Positions 1-8,931 are shown, counted from the stretch's first letter. The stretch: 64,000 nt of DNA from Klebsiella michiganensis (GCA_000963575.1 CP011077.1:1054001-1118000), one strand, 5' to 3'. Numbers and translations are program-made. The notes: generated by a model not told the origin, from the sequence alone.

Positions 1-428
1 CCGTGGTTCGTGCCCGTGCGGAAAAACTGGGTATCAACGGTGACTTCTACGAAAAACGTGATATTCACGTTCACGTACCGGAAGGGGCTACGCCGAAAGA
101 CGGTCCAAGTGCCGGTATCGCAATGTGTACCGCGCTGGTGTCCTGCCTGACGGGGAACCCGGTGCGTGCCGATGTGGCAATGACCGGTGAAATTACCCTG
201 CGTGGTCAGGTGTTGCCGATTGGTGGTCTGAAAGAGAAGCTGCTGGCGGCACACCGGGGCGGCATCAAAACAGTACTGATCCCGGACGACAACAAGCGCG
301 ATCTGGAAGAAATTCCGGACAATGTGATTGCCGACCTGACTATTCATCCTGTGAAGCGTATTGAGGAAGTTCTGACCCTTGCGCTGCAGAATGAGCCTTC
401 CGGCATGCAGGTAGTCACCGCAAAATAG
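1..428 (+). CDS. lon: Lon protease, C-terminal part (5' truncated by window edge)
   Basis: Only the last ~141 residues are present; the reading frame starts at base 3 and the rest lies left of the window. Lon is the ATP-dependent serine protease that degrades misfolded and regulatory proteins in the cytoplasm. The fragment is the peptidase domain: the nucleophile motif PKDGPSAG (Ser at fragment residue 36, E. coli Ser679) and the general-base Lys at fragment residue 79 in GGLKEKL (E. coli Lys722) are exactly 43 residues apart as in E. coli. It is followed by a terminator and hupB, the normal enterobacterial order. Confidence 0.98.
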   Translation, partial: VVRARAEKLGINGDFYEKRDIHVHVPEGATPKDGPSAGIAMCTALVSCLTGNPVRADVAMTGEITLRGQVLPIGGLKEKLLAAHRGGIKTVLIPDDNKRDLEEIPDNVIADLTIHPVKRIEEVLTLALQNEPSGMQVVTAK

Positions 429-461
429 TGACCTGACGCAAATACAGTCAATAAAATTAGG

Positions 462-497
462 GCTGGTAAGTGAATTGTCACTTGCCAGCTTTTTTTT
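462..497 (+). terminator. Rho-independent terminator of lon
   Basis: A 12-bp stem with one G-T pair (GCTGGTAAGTGA against TCACTTGCCAGC, four-base or smaller loop) is followed directly by eight T residues, 34 bases after the lon stop codon. Confidence 0.9.
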
Positions 498-544
498 GTG
501 TCGCTAATTTAGTTGCTGGCTGAGCTTATCGTCCACAACTCCTG

Positions 545-573
545 TTGTAAGGGCATGACGAGCCTGTTATAAC
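545..573 (+). promoter_or_regulatory. Probable sigma-70 promoter of hupB
   Basis: TTGTAA (545-550) and TATAAC (568-573) are separated by exactly 17 bp, 65 bp before the hupB start. E. coli hupB has several promoters, so this may be one of a set. Inferred from motif spacing only. Confidence 0.6.
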
Positions 574-637
574 TGCTGCGCGGTCGCGCCTGAGGGATAT
601 CAGGTGCGATATAAATTATAAAGAGAGGAAGAGAAGA

Positions 638-910
638 GTGAATAAATCTCAACTGATAGACAAAATTGCCGCAGGTGCTGATATTTCTAAAGCCGCGGCT
701 GGACGTGCGTTAGATGCTGTTATTGCTTCTGTTACTGAATCTCTGCAGTCCGGGGAAGACGTAGCACTGGTAGGTTTTGGTACCTTTGCTGTTAAAGAGC
801 GTGCTGCCCGTACTGGCCGTAACCCTCAAACCGGTAAAGAAATCACCATCGCCGCAGCAAAAGTACCAGGCTTCCGTGCTGGTAAAGCGCTGAAAGACGC
901 TGTTAACTGA
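638..910 (+). CDS. hupB: DNA-binding protein HU-beta
   Basis: A 90-residue histone-like protein that, with HU-alpha, bends and compacts DNA in the nucleoid. The length and the beta-arm signature near residues 46-65 (GFGTFAVKERAARTGRNPQT) are those of HU. The start is GTG at 638 behind the purine-rich AGAGAGGAAGAGAAGA, a good ribosome binding site; this gives MNKSQLIDKIA, the standard HU-beta start. It sits between lon and ppiD as in E. coli and has its own promoter and terminator. Confidence 0.98.
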   Translation: MNKSQLIDKIAAGADISKAAAGRALDAVIASVTESLQSGEDVALVGFGTFAVKERAARTGRNPQTGKEITIAAAKVPGFRAGKALKDAVN

Positions 911-957
911 TTTATTAGCCCCGACTGACTGGGGTGTATGGTGTCAGGTATCGCAGG

Positions 958-983
958 GGCGCATCATTTGATGTGCCTTTTTT
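958..983 (+). terminator. Terminator of hupB
   Basis: GGCGCATCA pairs with TGATGTGCC (one G-T pair) over a two-base loop and is followed by six T residues, about 50 bp after the hupB stop. Confidence 0.85.
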
Positions 984-1146
984 ATTGCCTGAAGCCGAAT
1001 TTTACGCAGGTGTTGATGATTTGCAGCGGGTTTCTTGTCACAATACGCCCTTGCGCGCAGCACAGGGCAGCTTGAGTCACTAAGGATGCCAGCTTAGCGC
1101 CTGCGCAGGTTTACCAAGTCATACTACAGCGGAGTGTTGTTACACC

Positions 1147-3021
1147 ATGATGGACAATTTACGAGCGGCGGCTAACCATGTCGTGCTCAAGATCATTCTG
1201 GGTTTGATTATCTTGTCATTCGTTCTGACTGGCGTGGGTAGCTACCTGACTGGCGGTAACAATAATTATGCCGCAAAAGTAAATGGCCAGGAGATCGGCC
1301 GTAGCCAGTTCGAAAATGCGGTGGCTAACGAGCGTAATCGTCAGCAGCAGCAATTGGGCGATCAGTTCTCCGTCCTCGCGGGCAACGAAGGCTACATGAA
1401 GCAGATGCGTCAGCAGGTGCTCAACCAGCTGATTGATGAGGCGCTGCTCGATCAGTACGCCAAACATCTGGGCCTCGGCATCAGCGACGAGCAGGTGAAA
1501 ATGGCCATCTTCAGCCAGCCTGCCTTCCAGAATAACGGTAAGTTCGATAACGCTCGCTATAACGCAATCATCGGCAATATGGGACTGACGGCCGATCAGT
1601 ACGCACAGGCGCTGCGTAATCAGCTCACCACCGACCAGTTGATTAAAGCCGTGGTTGGTACCGACTTTATGCTCAACGGTGAAACCGACGAGCTGGCGGC
1701 ATTGGTTTCCCAGCAACGCGTAGTGCGTGAAGCCACTATTGACGTGAAAGCGCTGGCCGCGAAGCAAGAGGCTTCCGAGCAGGAAATCAACGCCAACTAC
1801 GAGCAGAACAAAAGCCGCTACATCACTCCGGAACAGTTTAAAGTCAGCTACATCAAACTGGACGCCGCTTCCATGCAGGAAGAGGCCAGTGATGCGGACG
1901 TTCAGGCTTACTACGATCAGCACAAAGATGAATTCACCCAGCCGCAGCGCAACCGCTACAGCGTGATTCAGACCAAAACTGAAGATGAAGCGAAAGCGAT
2001 TCTTGACGAGCTGAACAAGGGCGGCGATTTTGCCGCGCTGGCGAAGGCCAAATCAGCTGACATTATCTCTGCCCGCAACGGCGGTGACATGGGCTGGCTG
2101 GAAGCCTCCACCACGCCTGATGAACTGAAAAATGCCGGTCTGAAAGAAAAAGGCCAGCTGTCGGGCGTCGTCAAGTCTTCCGTTGGTTTCCTGATTGTTC
2201 GCCTGGATGATATCCAGCCTGCCGTTGTGAAGCCGCTGGCGGAAGTCCGTGACGGCATCGTGGCTAAAGTTAAGCAGGAAAAAGCCGTTGACGCTTACTA
2301 TGCGCTGCAGCAGAAAGTGAGCGATGCCGCTAGCAACGATAACGAATCTCTGGCAAGCGCCGAGAAAGTTGCAGGCGTTAAAGCCGTTGAAACCGTCTGG
2401 TTCGGCCACGACAATCTGCCGGACGAGCTGAACTTTAAACCGGTTGCCGACGCTATCTTCAGCGGCGGTCTGGTGGGCGAAAACGGTTCACCGGGCAGCA
2501 ACTCTGACATCATCACCGTCGACGGCGATCGCGCTTTCGTTCTGCGCGTTGCCGAGCATAAAGCCGAAGCGGTTAAACCGCTGGCAGAAGTGCGTGACCA
2601 GGTGATTGCCGCCGTGAAGCAGCAGAAAGCTGAGCAGCAGGCGAGGCTGGATGCCGACAAGCTGCTGAACGCGCTGAAACTGGGCAAAGGTGCTGATGAC
2701 ATGAAAGCCGCTGGCCTGAGCTTCGGCGAGGCGAAAACCCTGAGCCGCACCGGACAGGATCCTATCAGCCAGGCTGCCTTTGGTCTGCCTCTGCCGGCGA
2801 AAGACAAGCCGAGCTATGGCGTCGCCAATGACATGCAGGGCAACGTTGTACTGCTGTCTCTGGACGAAGTGAAAGCGGGCTCTATGCCGGACGAGCAGAA
2901 AAAAGCGATGGTGCAGGGGATCACCCAGAACAACGCCCAGATTGCTTTCGAAGCGCTGATGTCCAACCTGCGCAAAGAAGCGAAGATTAAACTGGGCGAT
3001 ATCATCGACCAGCAGCAGTAA
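1147..3021 (+). CDS. ppiD: Periplasmic folding chaperone PpiD
   Basis: A 624-residue inner-membrane-anchored chaperone that works beside the SecYEG translocon on newly exported proteins. One membrane segment (about residues 13-35) is followed by a SurA-like N-terminal chaperone region and a parvulin (PpiC) domain around residues 265-355 with FAALAKAKSADIISARNGGD. Length is within one residue of E. coli PpiD (623). Two adjacent ATG codons (1147, 1150) could start it; MMDNLR matches the E. coli MMDSLR start. A terminator follows at once, so it is probably monocistronic. Confidence 0.97.
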   Translation: MMDNLRAAANHVVLKIILGLIILSFVLTGVGSYLTGGNNNYAAKVNGQEIGRSQFENAVANERNRQQQQLGDQFSVLAGNEGYMKQMRQQVLNQLIDEALLDQYAKHLGLGISDEQVKMAIFSQPAFQNNGKFDNARYNAIIGNMGLTADQYAQALRNQLTTDQLIKAVVGTDFMLNGETDELAALVSQQRVVREATIDVKALAAKQEASEQEINANYEQNKSRYITPEQFKVSYIKLDAASMQEEASDADVQAYYDQHKDEFTQPQRNRYSVIQTKTEDEAKAILDELNKGGDFAALAKAKSADIISARNGGDMGWLEASTTPDELKNAGLKEKGQLSGVVKSSVGFLIVRLDDIQPAVVKPLAEVRDGIVAKVKQEKAVDAYYALQQKVSDAASNDNESLASAEKVAGVKAVETVWFGHDNLPDELNFKPVADAIFSGGLVGENGSPGSNSDIITVDGDRAFVLRVAEHKAEAVKPLAEVRDQVIAAVKQQKAEQQARLDADKLLNALKLGKGADDMKAAGLSFGEAKTLSRTGQDPISQAAFGLPLPAKDKPSYGVANDMQGNVVLLSLDEVKAGSMPDEQKKAMVQGITQNNAQIAFEALMSNLRKEAKIKLGDIIDQQQ

Positions 3022-3056
3022 TCCTCGCAAATTTTTGCAACGCAGTGTAACTCCAG

Positions 3057-3080
3057 AAGGCCGCTTTCGCGGCCTTTTCC
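3057..3080 (+). terminator. Terminator of ppiD
   Basis: Perfect 8-bp stem AAGGCCGC / GCGGCCTT with a TTTC loop, 36 bp after the ppiD stop. The T run is short (TTTT). Confidence 0.75.
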
Positions 3081-3160
3081 ATATCTTCAACCCGGCGTTT
3101 GTCGCTGATTTTTATCCTCGCTATGGTGAGTGGGCTGTCAACACACATGGAGGACACAGC

Positions 3161-3517
3161 ATGACATCAGGAATCAAAGCATTTTCACTCTCCCTCGTAC
3201 TGGCCGGTTTACTTGGCTGCGCACCGGCATATTCTGCCGCAGAAAAGGCGGGTTCGGCCCCGGTCAACACCTCAGCGGCGCAGCCTAAAACGGCCCCAGC
3301 CAAAGCGGCGGAGCAAGGGGAGGGGCTGGTGAGTCTCAATAGCGCCCCGGCAGAAGAACTGGCTCAGAAGATGAACGGCGTGGGGCTGAAAAAGGCGCAG
3401 GCCATCGTGAGCTATCGCGATGAATTTGGTCCTTTCAAAACACTCGACCAGCTGCATGAGGTGCCTGGCATTGGCGCATCGCTGGTAGAACGTAACCTGG
3501 CTCGCATAAAACTTTGA
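3161..3517 (+). CDS. ybaV: Exported helix-hairpin-helix protein YbaV (ComEA family)
   Basis: A 118-residue protein with an N-terminal signal peptide and a C-terminal helix-hairpin-helix DNA-binding domain (residues ~57-118, with NGVGLKKAQAIVSYR and VPGIGASLVERNL). ComEA proteins bind incoming DNA in the periplasm; the role of YbaV in enterobacteria is not established. An upstream in-frame ATG at 3035 exists, but the start at 3161 has the ribosome site GGAGGACACAGC and leads straight into the signal peptide. The LLGC sequence near residue 20 makes a lipoprotein form possible, although the residue at -2 is atypical. Confidence 0.88.
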   Translation: MTSGIKAFSLSLVLAGLLGCAPAYSAAEKAGSAPVNTSAAQPKTAPAKAAEQGEGLVSLNSAPAEELAQKMNGVGLKKAQAIVSYRDEFGPFKTLDQLHEVPGIGASLVERNLARIKL

Positions 3518-3567
3518 GTTTACGTGCTCAGGCTTCCACCTGAAGAAGAAAGTTTGCTACGCTGAGT

Positions 3568-3584
3568 TAGAGGTCATACCAGTT
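3568..3584 (+). promoter_or_regulatory. FadR-like operator before fadM
   Basis: Read on the minus strand, the 17-mer AACTGGTATGACCTCTA closely resembles the FadR operator ATCTGGTACGACCAGAT: the CTGGT and GACC core is intact and the outer right arm is degenerate. It lies just downstream of a plausible extended -10 (TGCTACGCT ending at 3563), a position suited to repression. In E. coli fadM is a known FadR-repressed gene. Confidence 0.6.
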
Positions 3585-3649
3585 GGTGGGGTATGGCCTC
3601 GCTTACCTTCACCTGATGACAACAATAAACAGTACAAGGGTTTCGCGCT

Positions 3650-4051
3650 ATGCAGACACATATCAAAGTTCGTGGATACCATATGGATGTCTACCAACAC
3701 GTTAACAACGCTCGTTATCTCGAGTTCCTCGAGGAAGCCCGCTGGGAAGGGCTGGAAAAAACAACGGGCTTCCAGTGGATGACGGAACACAACATCGCTT
3801 TTATCGTGGTGAATATCAATATCAGCTACCGCCGCCCGGCGGTGCTTGGCGACCTGCTGCGTATCGAAAGTTCGCTTCAACAGCTAAACGGTAAAAGTGG
3901 GGTATTAAGCCAGGTGGTGACGCTCGAGCCTGAAGGCGAAGCCGTCGCCGATGCGCTGCTGACCTTTGTCTGCATTGATTTAAAAACGCAAAAGGCCGTT
4001 CCGCTGGAGGGTGAACTGCGTGACAAGCTCGAACAGATGATGAATGCCTAA
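3650..4051 (+). CDS. fadM: Long-chain acyl-CoA thioesterase FadM
   Basis: A 133-residue single hot-dog-fold thioesterase that hydrolyses long-chain acyl-CoA esters, helping when beta-oxidation intermediates accumulate. The family signature MDVYQHVNNARYLEFLEEAR lies at residues 12-31, including the conserved Asp. Size and position (between ybaV and queC) match E. coli FadM/YbaW. The FadR-like operator upstream fits regulation by fatty acids. Its 3' end abuts a double-hairpin repeat shared with another locus in this window. Confidence 0.96.
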   Translation: MQTHIKVRGYHMDVYQHVNNARYLEFLEEARWEGLEKTTGFQWMTEHNIAFIVVNINISYRRPAVLGDLLRIESSLQQLNGKSGVLSQVVTLEPEGEAVADALLTFVCIDLKTQKAVPLEGELRDKLEQMMNA

Positions 4052-4054
4052 AAT

Positions 4055-4177
4055 TGCTGACAAAGAGGGGAAAAGCGTGGTTTTCCCCTCTGTGTGATTA
4101 TCAGCCGAAAATCAATAAATTGATTTTCCGGTCTTTTTTACGAACCGTCCGGTATTTCTTCTATCGACAGAGGTTGG
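4055..4177. repeat. Double-hairpin intergenic repeat, copy A
   Basis: A ~123-bp element between the convergent 3' ends of fadM and queC. It holds two inverted repeats: GAGGGGAAAA with TTTTCCCCTC around the loop GCGTGG (4065-4090), and GAAAATCAAT with ATTGATTTTC (about 4107-4128). A second copy with the same two hairpins, roughly 85% identical by eye, lies at 47287-47408. It is not ERIC or classical REP as I know them. It may also serve as a terminator for fadM. Confidence 0.85.
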
Positions 4178-4195
4178 TCACCACGCCGTTATGTC

Positions 4196-4891
4196 TTATT
4201 TGAGGCCAGTCTTTTGCTGCATCGCGGCCATTACTGCGGGTTTATTGGCCAGATAGTGGTTCAGGCCGTTAGCACGCAGGTTGCAGGCGGCACATTCTCC
4301 ACAGCCGTCGCCCTGAATGCCGTTGTAGCAGGTTAGCGTCTCCTGGCGCACCGTTTCCAGGCTCTGCCAGTAATCGGCCAGCGCCCAGGTTTCCGCTTTG
4401 TCCAGCCACATCAGCGGCGTTTCAAACCGGATGTTTCTTGCCATCCCGAGGCTTACCGCGTGATTGAGCGCTTTGACAAACTCATCGCGGCAGTCCGGGT
4501 AGCCAGAGAAGTCCGTTTCACAGACGCCAGTTATCACGGATTCCGCTTCAACCTGGTACGCGTAAATCGCCGCCAGGGTCAGGAACAGGATGTTGCGGCC
4601 CGGTACGAAAGTGCTTGGAATGCCTTTATCCTCGGGGTTATAGCCCGGCACCGGAATGCTGTCTCGCGTCAGGCTGCTCACCGCCAGTTCGTTCAGCAGG
4701 GTGACATCCAGGACTTTATGTGCGCGGGCGCCAAGCTTCAGAGACAGCTTTTGGGCCACGTCTATTTCTGCCCGATGCCGCTGCCCATAATCAAAGGTCA
4801 CGCAGTGCACTTCATCGTATTGCTGTAAAGCCTGAATCAGGCAGGTGGTGGAGTCCTGTCCGCCGCTGAAAACCACGACTGTACGTTTCAT
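4196..4891 (-). CDS. queC: 7-cyano-7-deazaguanine synthase QueC
   Basis: A 231-residue ATP-dependent enzyme that converts 7-carboxy-7-deazaguanine and ammonia to preQ0, the precursor of queuosine in tRNA. The PP-loop SGGQDST is at residues 9-15. Four zinc-binding cysteines are at 188, 197, 200 and 203 (CGECAAC plus an upstream Cys). Length equals E. coli QueC. Transcribed alone on the minus strand, convergent with fadM. Confidence 0.98.
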   Translation of the reverse strand: MKRTVVVFSGGQDSTTCLIQALQQYDEVHCVTFDYGQRHRAEIDVAQKLSLKLGARAHKVLDVTLLNELAVSSLTRDSIPVPGYNPEDKGIPSTFVPGRNILFLTLAAIYAYQVEAESVITGVCETDFSGYPDCRDEFVKALNHAVSLGMARNIRFETPLMWLDKAETWALADYWQSLETVRQETLTCYNGIQGDGCGECAACNLRANGLNHYLANKPAVMAAMQQKTGLK

Positions 4892-4966
4892 TCTCTATCC
4901 TGTCGTTCACAAGGGTGTCTGGAAAAGGGGTATGGTAACGCCCCGCCAGGGCGCGGGCCAGCTTCT

Positions 4967-6670
4967 TCACGCCATTCCTGGCGGCGGCAGCCAGGCTTCA
5001 CAAAAATCAAACCAGCCCCAGGCATTCAGTTCAATGCCATTTACGCCGGGTGGGGCGCTAATCTGGTAGCGATAATTAAACAGCGGCGTGACCACGGCCT
5101 CCCGCATCAGGCCGTGAAAGACTTCTTTCAGGCCTTCATTACGCTCAACAGGAGGAAAGTAAGCCTGCACGGCATCCAGCGTGGCCTGCAGGTGTGCGTA
5201 ATGCCCGGCGCTTAATAAATTAGGCCACAGGACATCGCTGCGAAGCCATTGCTCAAGGGTGTATTCCGGGGCTTCCCCAATCAGTCTGTCGCCCATCACG
5301 ATATCGGCCTGGGCTAAATCCTCGCAGCCAGCCCAGGTTTTGGCATCGTGAAAAATGACCGTCAGTTCACAGCCGCGCTCTGCCAGATAGTGCCTGAGCT
5401 GCAGGGCCATGGCATGAAGCTCAACCGGCAAATGGTAAACCAGCGTGAGTTTTTTCGGTAACGCTACGGCTGTGTGGGTATCCCAGCCGGGAATTTGCCA
5501 GCCGGGGATCATCTCCCGATTGGAGGTGATAAGCTCGCTGTTAAGCGGCAGCGTGGCGATCATCTCCGGCTCCCGGACAATCTGCATGATTGTTCTGGCC
5601 TGTGCTGCGCTGAGCCTCCCCTGCGGCCTGATCCCCAGATAGCAAAAGCCCAGGCTGATGCTATTGCTGACCGGGCGCAGATTCTCCAACTCATCCTGCT
5701 GGCCGATGGCGATTTGTACCGGATGCAGGCAGCTTGTGCCGAGTGTGGTTTCGAAGAGCTGCGGGGTTATCCAGTATTCAATGGCTTTCAGCAGCGGGTG
5801 TTTCAGATGGTAGCTTTCAAAGCTTTCCAGCCGCACCAGATTCGGCTTGAAGCCGACTATGCGGAATGGGCCGCAGCCCAGCTGAGTATCCTGCGGATGG
5901 GCCAGGCGGCTGCAGTAGCTCGCCAGGCGGTGCGCGAGCCAATAGTCAGGCCGATGCAAAATAAACCGCAGACACTGCGCATGGGGGATCTCAATCCGTT
6001 TTATGCTGATGAACAGCCGCCGCAGAGCAGGGAGTTCCAGCAACATCATCAGCCGGTGCTGAAGCTGATGGGTTTCTACAGGTTCACCGTTGTGCCAGTG
6101 CAGGGTGGAGCGGATAAAAAAGTCCCAGCACAGGCCGTTGTTTGATATTTGCCAGTGGTGGGCGAGGTCAGGCTGGGGCTCCGGGCTTTCACGGGTAAAC
6201 CGCGTCAGGCCGGAAAACACCTGCCCGGCGAGGTGCTGCTCGGCCCGGCCCGGCAGAAAACCTGGGGCGACGGGATCGAGCGGGCGGTAATAAGGGATGC
6301 GCAGCGTCGGGACATCGTTTTGCCACTGGCCGCCGAGGAACGGCTGTAATAGCTGGCGAAGCTGCTCCGGGGCGAGCTGGGCCAGCTCCAGGGCGTTCTG
6401 ATGCTGACCCTTATCTAAAACCTGCTCCATCATGCCCGAACGGACATGTTCCGGTGAAACCAGAAAGGTGAGGTCACCGCGTTTACCGCGGCCAGACTGC
6501 GCGCGCCAGCGCAGCCAGCCCGCATCTTCAAGCTGGTTAAGCAGCGTCCTGACGTGACGATCGCTGCAAAAGCAGCGCTCGGCCAGCTCGGCAACGGTCA
6601 CCTGCTGCGGTTCTCCGCCGGAAGGCTGCCATAAACGCTGGAACTGATTGAGCCGATTCAGAAGTCGCAT
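4967..6670 (-). CDS. ybaE: SgrR-family protein YbaE
   Basis: A 567-residue protein of the SgrR/YbaE family: an N-terminal winged-helix DNA-binding domain (~residues 1-110, including TVAELAERCFCSDRHVRTLL) fused to a domain like the solute-binding proteins of peptide ABC transporters (SBP_bac_5, ~160-500). SgrR senses glucose-phosphate stress by this design; the ligand and targets of YbaE are not known. The length matches E. coli YbaE (566). It is divergent from cof, as in E. coli. Confidence 0.92.
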   Translation of the reverse strand: MRLLNRLNQFQRLWQPSGGEPQQVTVAELAERCFCSDRHVRTLLNQLEDAGWLRWRAQSGRGKRGDLTFLVSPEHVRSGMMEQVLDKGQHQNALELAQLAPEQLRQLLQPFLGGQWQNDVPTLRIPYYRPLDPVAPGFLPGRAEQHLAGQVFSGLTRFTRESPEPQPDLAHHWQISNNGLCWDFFIRSTLHWHNGEPVETHQLQHRLMMLLELPALRRLFISIKRIEIPHAQCLRFILHRPDYWLAHRLASYCSRLAHPQDTQLGCGPFRIVGFKPNLVRLESFESYHLKHPLLKAIEYWITPQLFETTLGTSCLHPVQIAIGQQDELENLRPVSNSISLGFCYLGIRPQGRLSAAQARTIMQIVREPEMIATLPLNSELITSNREMIPGWQIPGWDTHTAVALPKKLTLVYHLPVELHAMALQLRHYLAERGCELTVIFHDAKTWAGCEDLAQADIVMGDRLIGEAPEYTLEQWLRSDVLWPNLLSAGHYAHLQATLDAVQAYFPPVERNEGLKEVFHGLMREAVVTPLFNYRYQISAPPGVNGIELNAWGWFDFCEAWLPPPGMA

Positions 6671-6764
6671 AATAAACCCGGAACATTTTTTACCAAGTAT
6701 TCACTATTAGTTCCGTATATTCCAGAGGATACTTTTAGCTGTCACGATCACTTCTGGAGTAACC

Positions 6765-7589
6765 ATGGCTCGTCTGGCTGCATTTGATATGGACGGCACG
6801 CTGCTGCTGCCCGACCATCACCTTGGGGAAGCAACCCTGAATACGCTGAAGCGCCTGCGTGAAGAGCGCCAGATAACCCTGGCCTTTGCTACGGGTCGGC
6901 ACGAGCTGGAGATGCGCCATATCCTCGGCAAGATCGATCTGGAGGCTTTCCTTATCACCGGGAACGGCACGCGCGTTCACAGCATGGAAGGTGAGTTAAT
7001 GCACCGCAACGATCTTTCGCCGTGGGCGGTAGAGACGGTGCTGCACGGCCATTGGGACACGGAAGCGAGCATGCATGCATTTAACGATTCAGGTTGGTTA
7101 ACCAGCCATGAAATCCCGGAAATGCTTCATGCGCACGTTTATAGCGGTTTCCGGCCGCATATCGTCGATCTTCGTACTCTACCGGCTCACGAAGTCACTA
7201 AGATCTGCTTCTGCGGCGATCACGACGATCTCTGCCGCCTGCGTATTCAGCTCAATGAAGCGCTGGGCGATCGCGCATTTATTTGCTTCTCGGCAATGGA
7301 TTGCCTGGAAGTGCTGCCGGTGGGCAGCAACAAGGGGGCAGCGCTTGGCGTACTGAGCACCCACCTAGGTTTCACTCTGCAGGATTGCATGGCATTTGGC
7401 GACGCGATGAACGACCGCGAAATGCTCTCGGCGGTAGGGCACGGCCTGATTATGGGCAACGCCATGCCGCAGTTAAAAGCGGACTTACCCCATCTGCCGG
7501 TTATTGGCCATTGCCGTAACCAGGCGGTCTCGCACTATTTGACGCACTGGCTGGACACTCCACATCTCACCTATTCCCCCGAATATTGA
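6765..7589 (+). CDS. cof: HMP-PP phosphatase Cof (HAD hydrolase)
   Basis: A 274-residue HAD-superfamily phosphatase of the Cof/type-IIB cap class. In E. coli, Cof removes phosphate from the thiamine precursor HMP-PP and from sugar phosphates. Motif I DMDGTL holds the nucleophile Asp8 and acid/base Asp10; motif II is TGNGT; motif IV is FGDAMND near residue 210. The ATG at 6765 follows a CTGGAGTAACC ribosome site. A terminator follows 12 bp after the stop. Confidence 0.96.
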   Translation: MARLAAFDMDGTLLLPDHHLGEATLNTLKRLREERQITLAFATGRHELEMRHILGKIDLEAFLITGNGTRVHSMEGELMHRNDLSPWAVETVLHGHWDTEASMHAFNDSGWLTSHEIPEMLHAHVYSGFRPHIVDLRTLPAHEVTKICFCGDHDDLCRLRIQLNEALGDRAFICFSAMDCLEVLPVGSNKGAALGVLSTHLGFTLQDCMAFGDAMNDREMLSAVGHGLIMGNAMPQLKADLPHLPVIGHCRNQAVSHYLTHWLDTPHLTYSPEY

Positions 7590-7600
7590 GACCTTACAGC

Positions 7601-7626
7601 ACCGGGCATTTAGCCCGGTTTTTTTA
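7601..7626 (+). terminator. Terminator of cof
   Basis: ACCGGGC pairs with GCCCGGT around ATTTA and is followed by seven T residues. Confidence 0.9.
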
Positions 7627-7640
7627 TACCCGCCTATACA

Positions 7641-7770
7641 CGTCATACTTCAAGCCGCAGGTGCGTTGACGGCCGGCTTATTCATGAGCCTCACCCCTTC
7701 GGGGCCAGCGCAAGCGCTGTTCAAAACGACCTGAAAGTCTTTTTGTCCTGCGACTCGAATTATTTAGGGG
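7641..7770. repeat. ERIC-end-like intergenic repeat
   Basis: The stretch starts with CGTCATACTTCAAG, the reverse complement of the terminal part of the ERIC consensus, and ends with CTGCGACTCGAATTATTTAG, an ending I know from a family of enterobacterial intergenic repeats that share this start. Inner hairpins (CCCCTTCGGGG, CAGCGCAAGCGCTG) are visible. Its last bases overlap the 3' end of the cysteine desulfhydrase gene. The exact family is uncertain. Confidence 0.6.
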
Positions 7771-8816
7771 ATTGATATGAGTCGGGCAATCTCAGCCTTA
7801 AACGGTGAGAGATCGCCGATATGATCGTTGACCCAGGCAGAATTGTAGTAGGACTCAAGATAGCGTTCACCGCTATCGCACAGCAGCGTCACGATAGAAC
7901 CACTCCGGCCTTCCTCGCGCATTCTGGCGGCAAGTTGCAGCACACCCCACATATTGGTGCCGGTTGAGGCACCCACTTTCCGGCCAAGCTGGGATTCCAG
8001 CCACAGCATGGTGGCGACGCTGGCTGCGTCCGGAACGCGCATCATTTCGTCAATCACATCGGGAATAAACGAAGGTTCGCAGCGTGGGCGGCCAATACCC
8101 TCGATTTTGCTGCCAACTTCGCTTTTCAGGCCACAATCGCGCTGATGCCAGTAATCAAGAAACACCGAGTTCTGCGGATCGACAACGGTGAGCTTAGTGT
8201 CATGGCCCTGGAAGCGAAGGTAGCGCCCGATAGTGGCCGATGTGCCGCCAGTACCGGCGCTCATCACGATGTAATCCGGTACCGGATGCGGCTCATGGGT
8301 CATCTGGCGGAAAATACTGTCGGCGATGTTGTTGTTACCGCGCCAGTCGGTTGCCCGCTCGGCGTAGGTGAACTGATCCATATAATGGCCGTTTAGCTCA
8401 CGGGCAAGCATTTCCGAAGCGGCGTAAATTTCGCAGGCGCTTTCTACAAAGTGGCAGCGGCCGCCGTAGAATTCAATTTGTTCAATTTTACGTTTTGCGG
8501 TGCTGGCGGGCATCACGGCAATAAACGGCAAACCAAGCAGACGAGCAAAATAGGCTTCAGACACCGCCGTTGAGCCAGAAGAAGCTTCGATAATCGTGGT
8601 GCCTTCTTTAATCCAGCCGTTACACAGCCCGTACAGGAACAGTGAGCGCGCGAGGCGGTGCTTCAGGCTGCCGGTCGGGTGCGTGCTCTCATCTTTCAGA
8701 TACAGCTGAATACCCGGAAAAGCGGGCAAAGTCAGGCGGATAAGATGCGTATCTGCAGAGCGTTGATAGTCGGCGTTGATCTCGCTGATGGCGTTAGTCA
8801 CCCAGGTGCTGGTCAT
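7764..8816 (-). CDS. cdsH: PLP-dependent L-cysteine desulfhydrase, CdsH-like
   Basis: A 350-residue fold-type II PLP enzyme of the cysteine synthase family. Lys52 in THPTGSLKHR should bind PLP; ASSGSTAVSEA (~residues 78-88) is the substrate loop and SAGTGGTSATIG the phosphate-binding loop. The gene is divergent from the cysteine-responsive regulator decR. Salmonella has a desulfhydrase CdsH under YbaO (DecR) control and Pantoea a similar CcdA/CcdR pair, whereas E. coli K-12 has no such gene here. I therefore infer cysteine detoxification to pyruvate, ammonia and sulfide; a synthase-like role cannot be excluded from sequence alone. Confidence 0.82.
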   Translation of the reverse strand: MTSTWVTNAISEINADYQRSADTHLIRLTLPAFPGIQLYLKDESTHPTGSLKHRLARSLFLYGLCNGWIKEGTTIIEASSGSTAVSEAYFARLLGLPFIAVMPASTAKRKIEQIEFYGGRCHFVESACEIYAASEMLARELNGHYMDQFTYAERATDWRGNNNIADSIFRQMTHEPHPVPDYIVMSAGTGGTSATIGRYLRFQGHDTKLTVVDPQNSVFLDYWHQRDCGLKSEVGSKIEGIGRPRCEPSFIPDVIDEMMRVPDAASVATMLWLESQLGRKVGASTGTNMWGVLQLAARMREEGRSGSIVTLLCDSGERYLESYYNSAWVNDHIGDLSPFKAEIARLISIP

Positions 8817-8904
8817 GGAAAATTCTCATTTATCAATTTGTGCTTAGCGTAATCCAAAGCAAGGATAAAAAAGTTGCCATTTTGTCTTTTTAGCGCTTCC
8901 ATTA

Positions 8905-8919
8905 GAGAAAATATTTCTC
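8905..8919 (+). promoter_or_regulatory. Palindrome, candidate DecR operator
   Basis: A perfect inverted repeat GAGAAA-ATA-TTTCTC lies 12 bp before the decR start, in the 115-bp space between the divergent desulfhydrase and decR genes. Placement suits DecR acting on both promoters. Assignment is by position and symmetry only. Confidence 0.45.
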
Positions 8920-8931
8920 CCCGGTGGCCTT

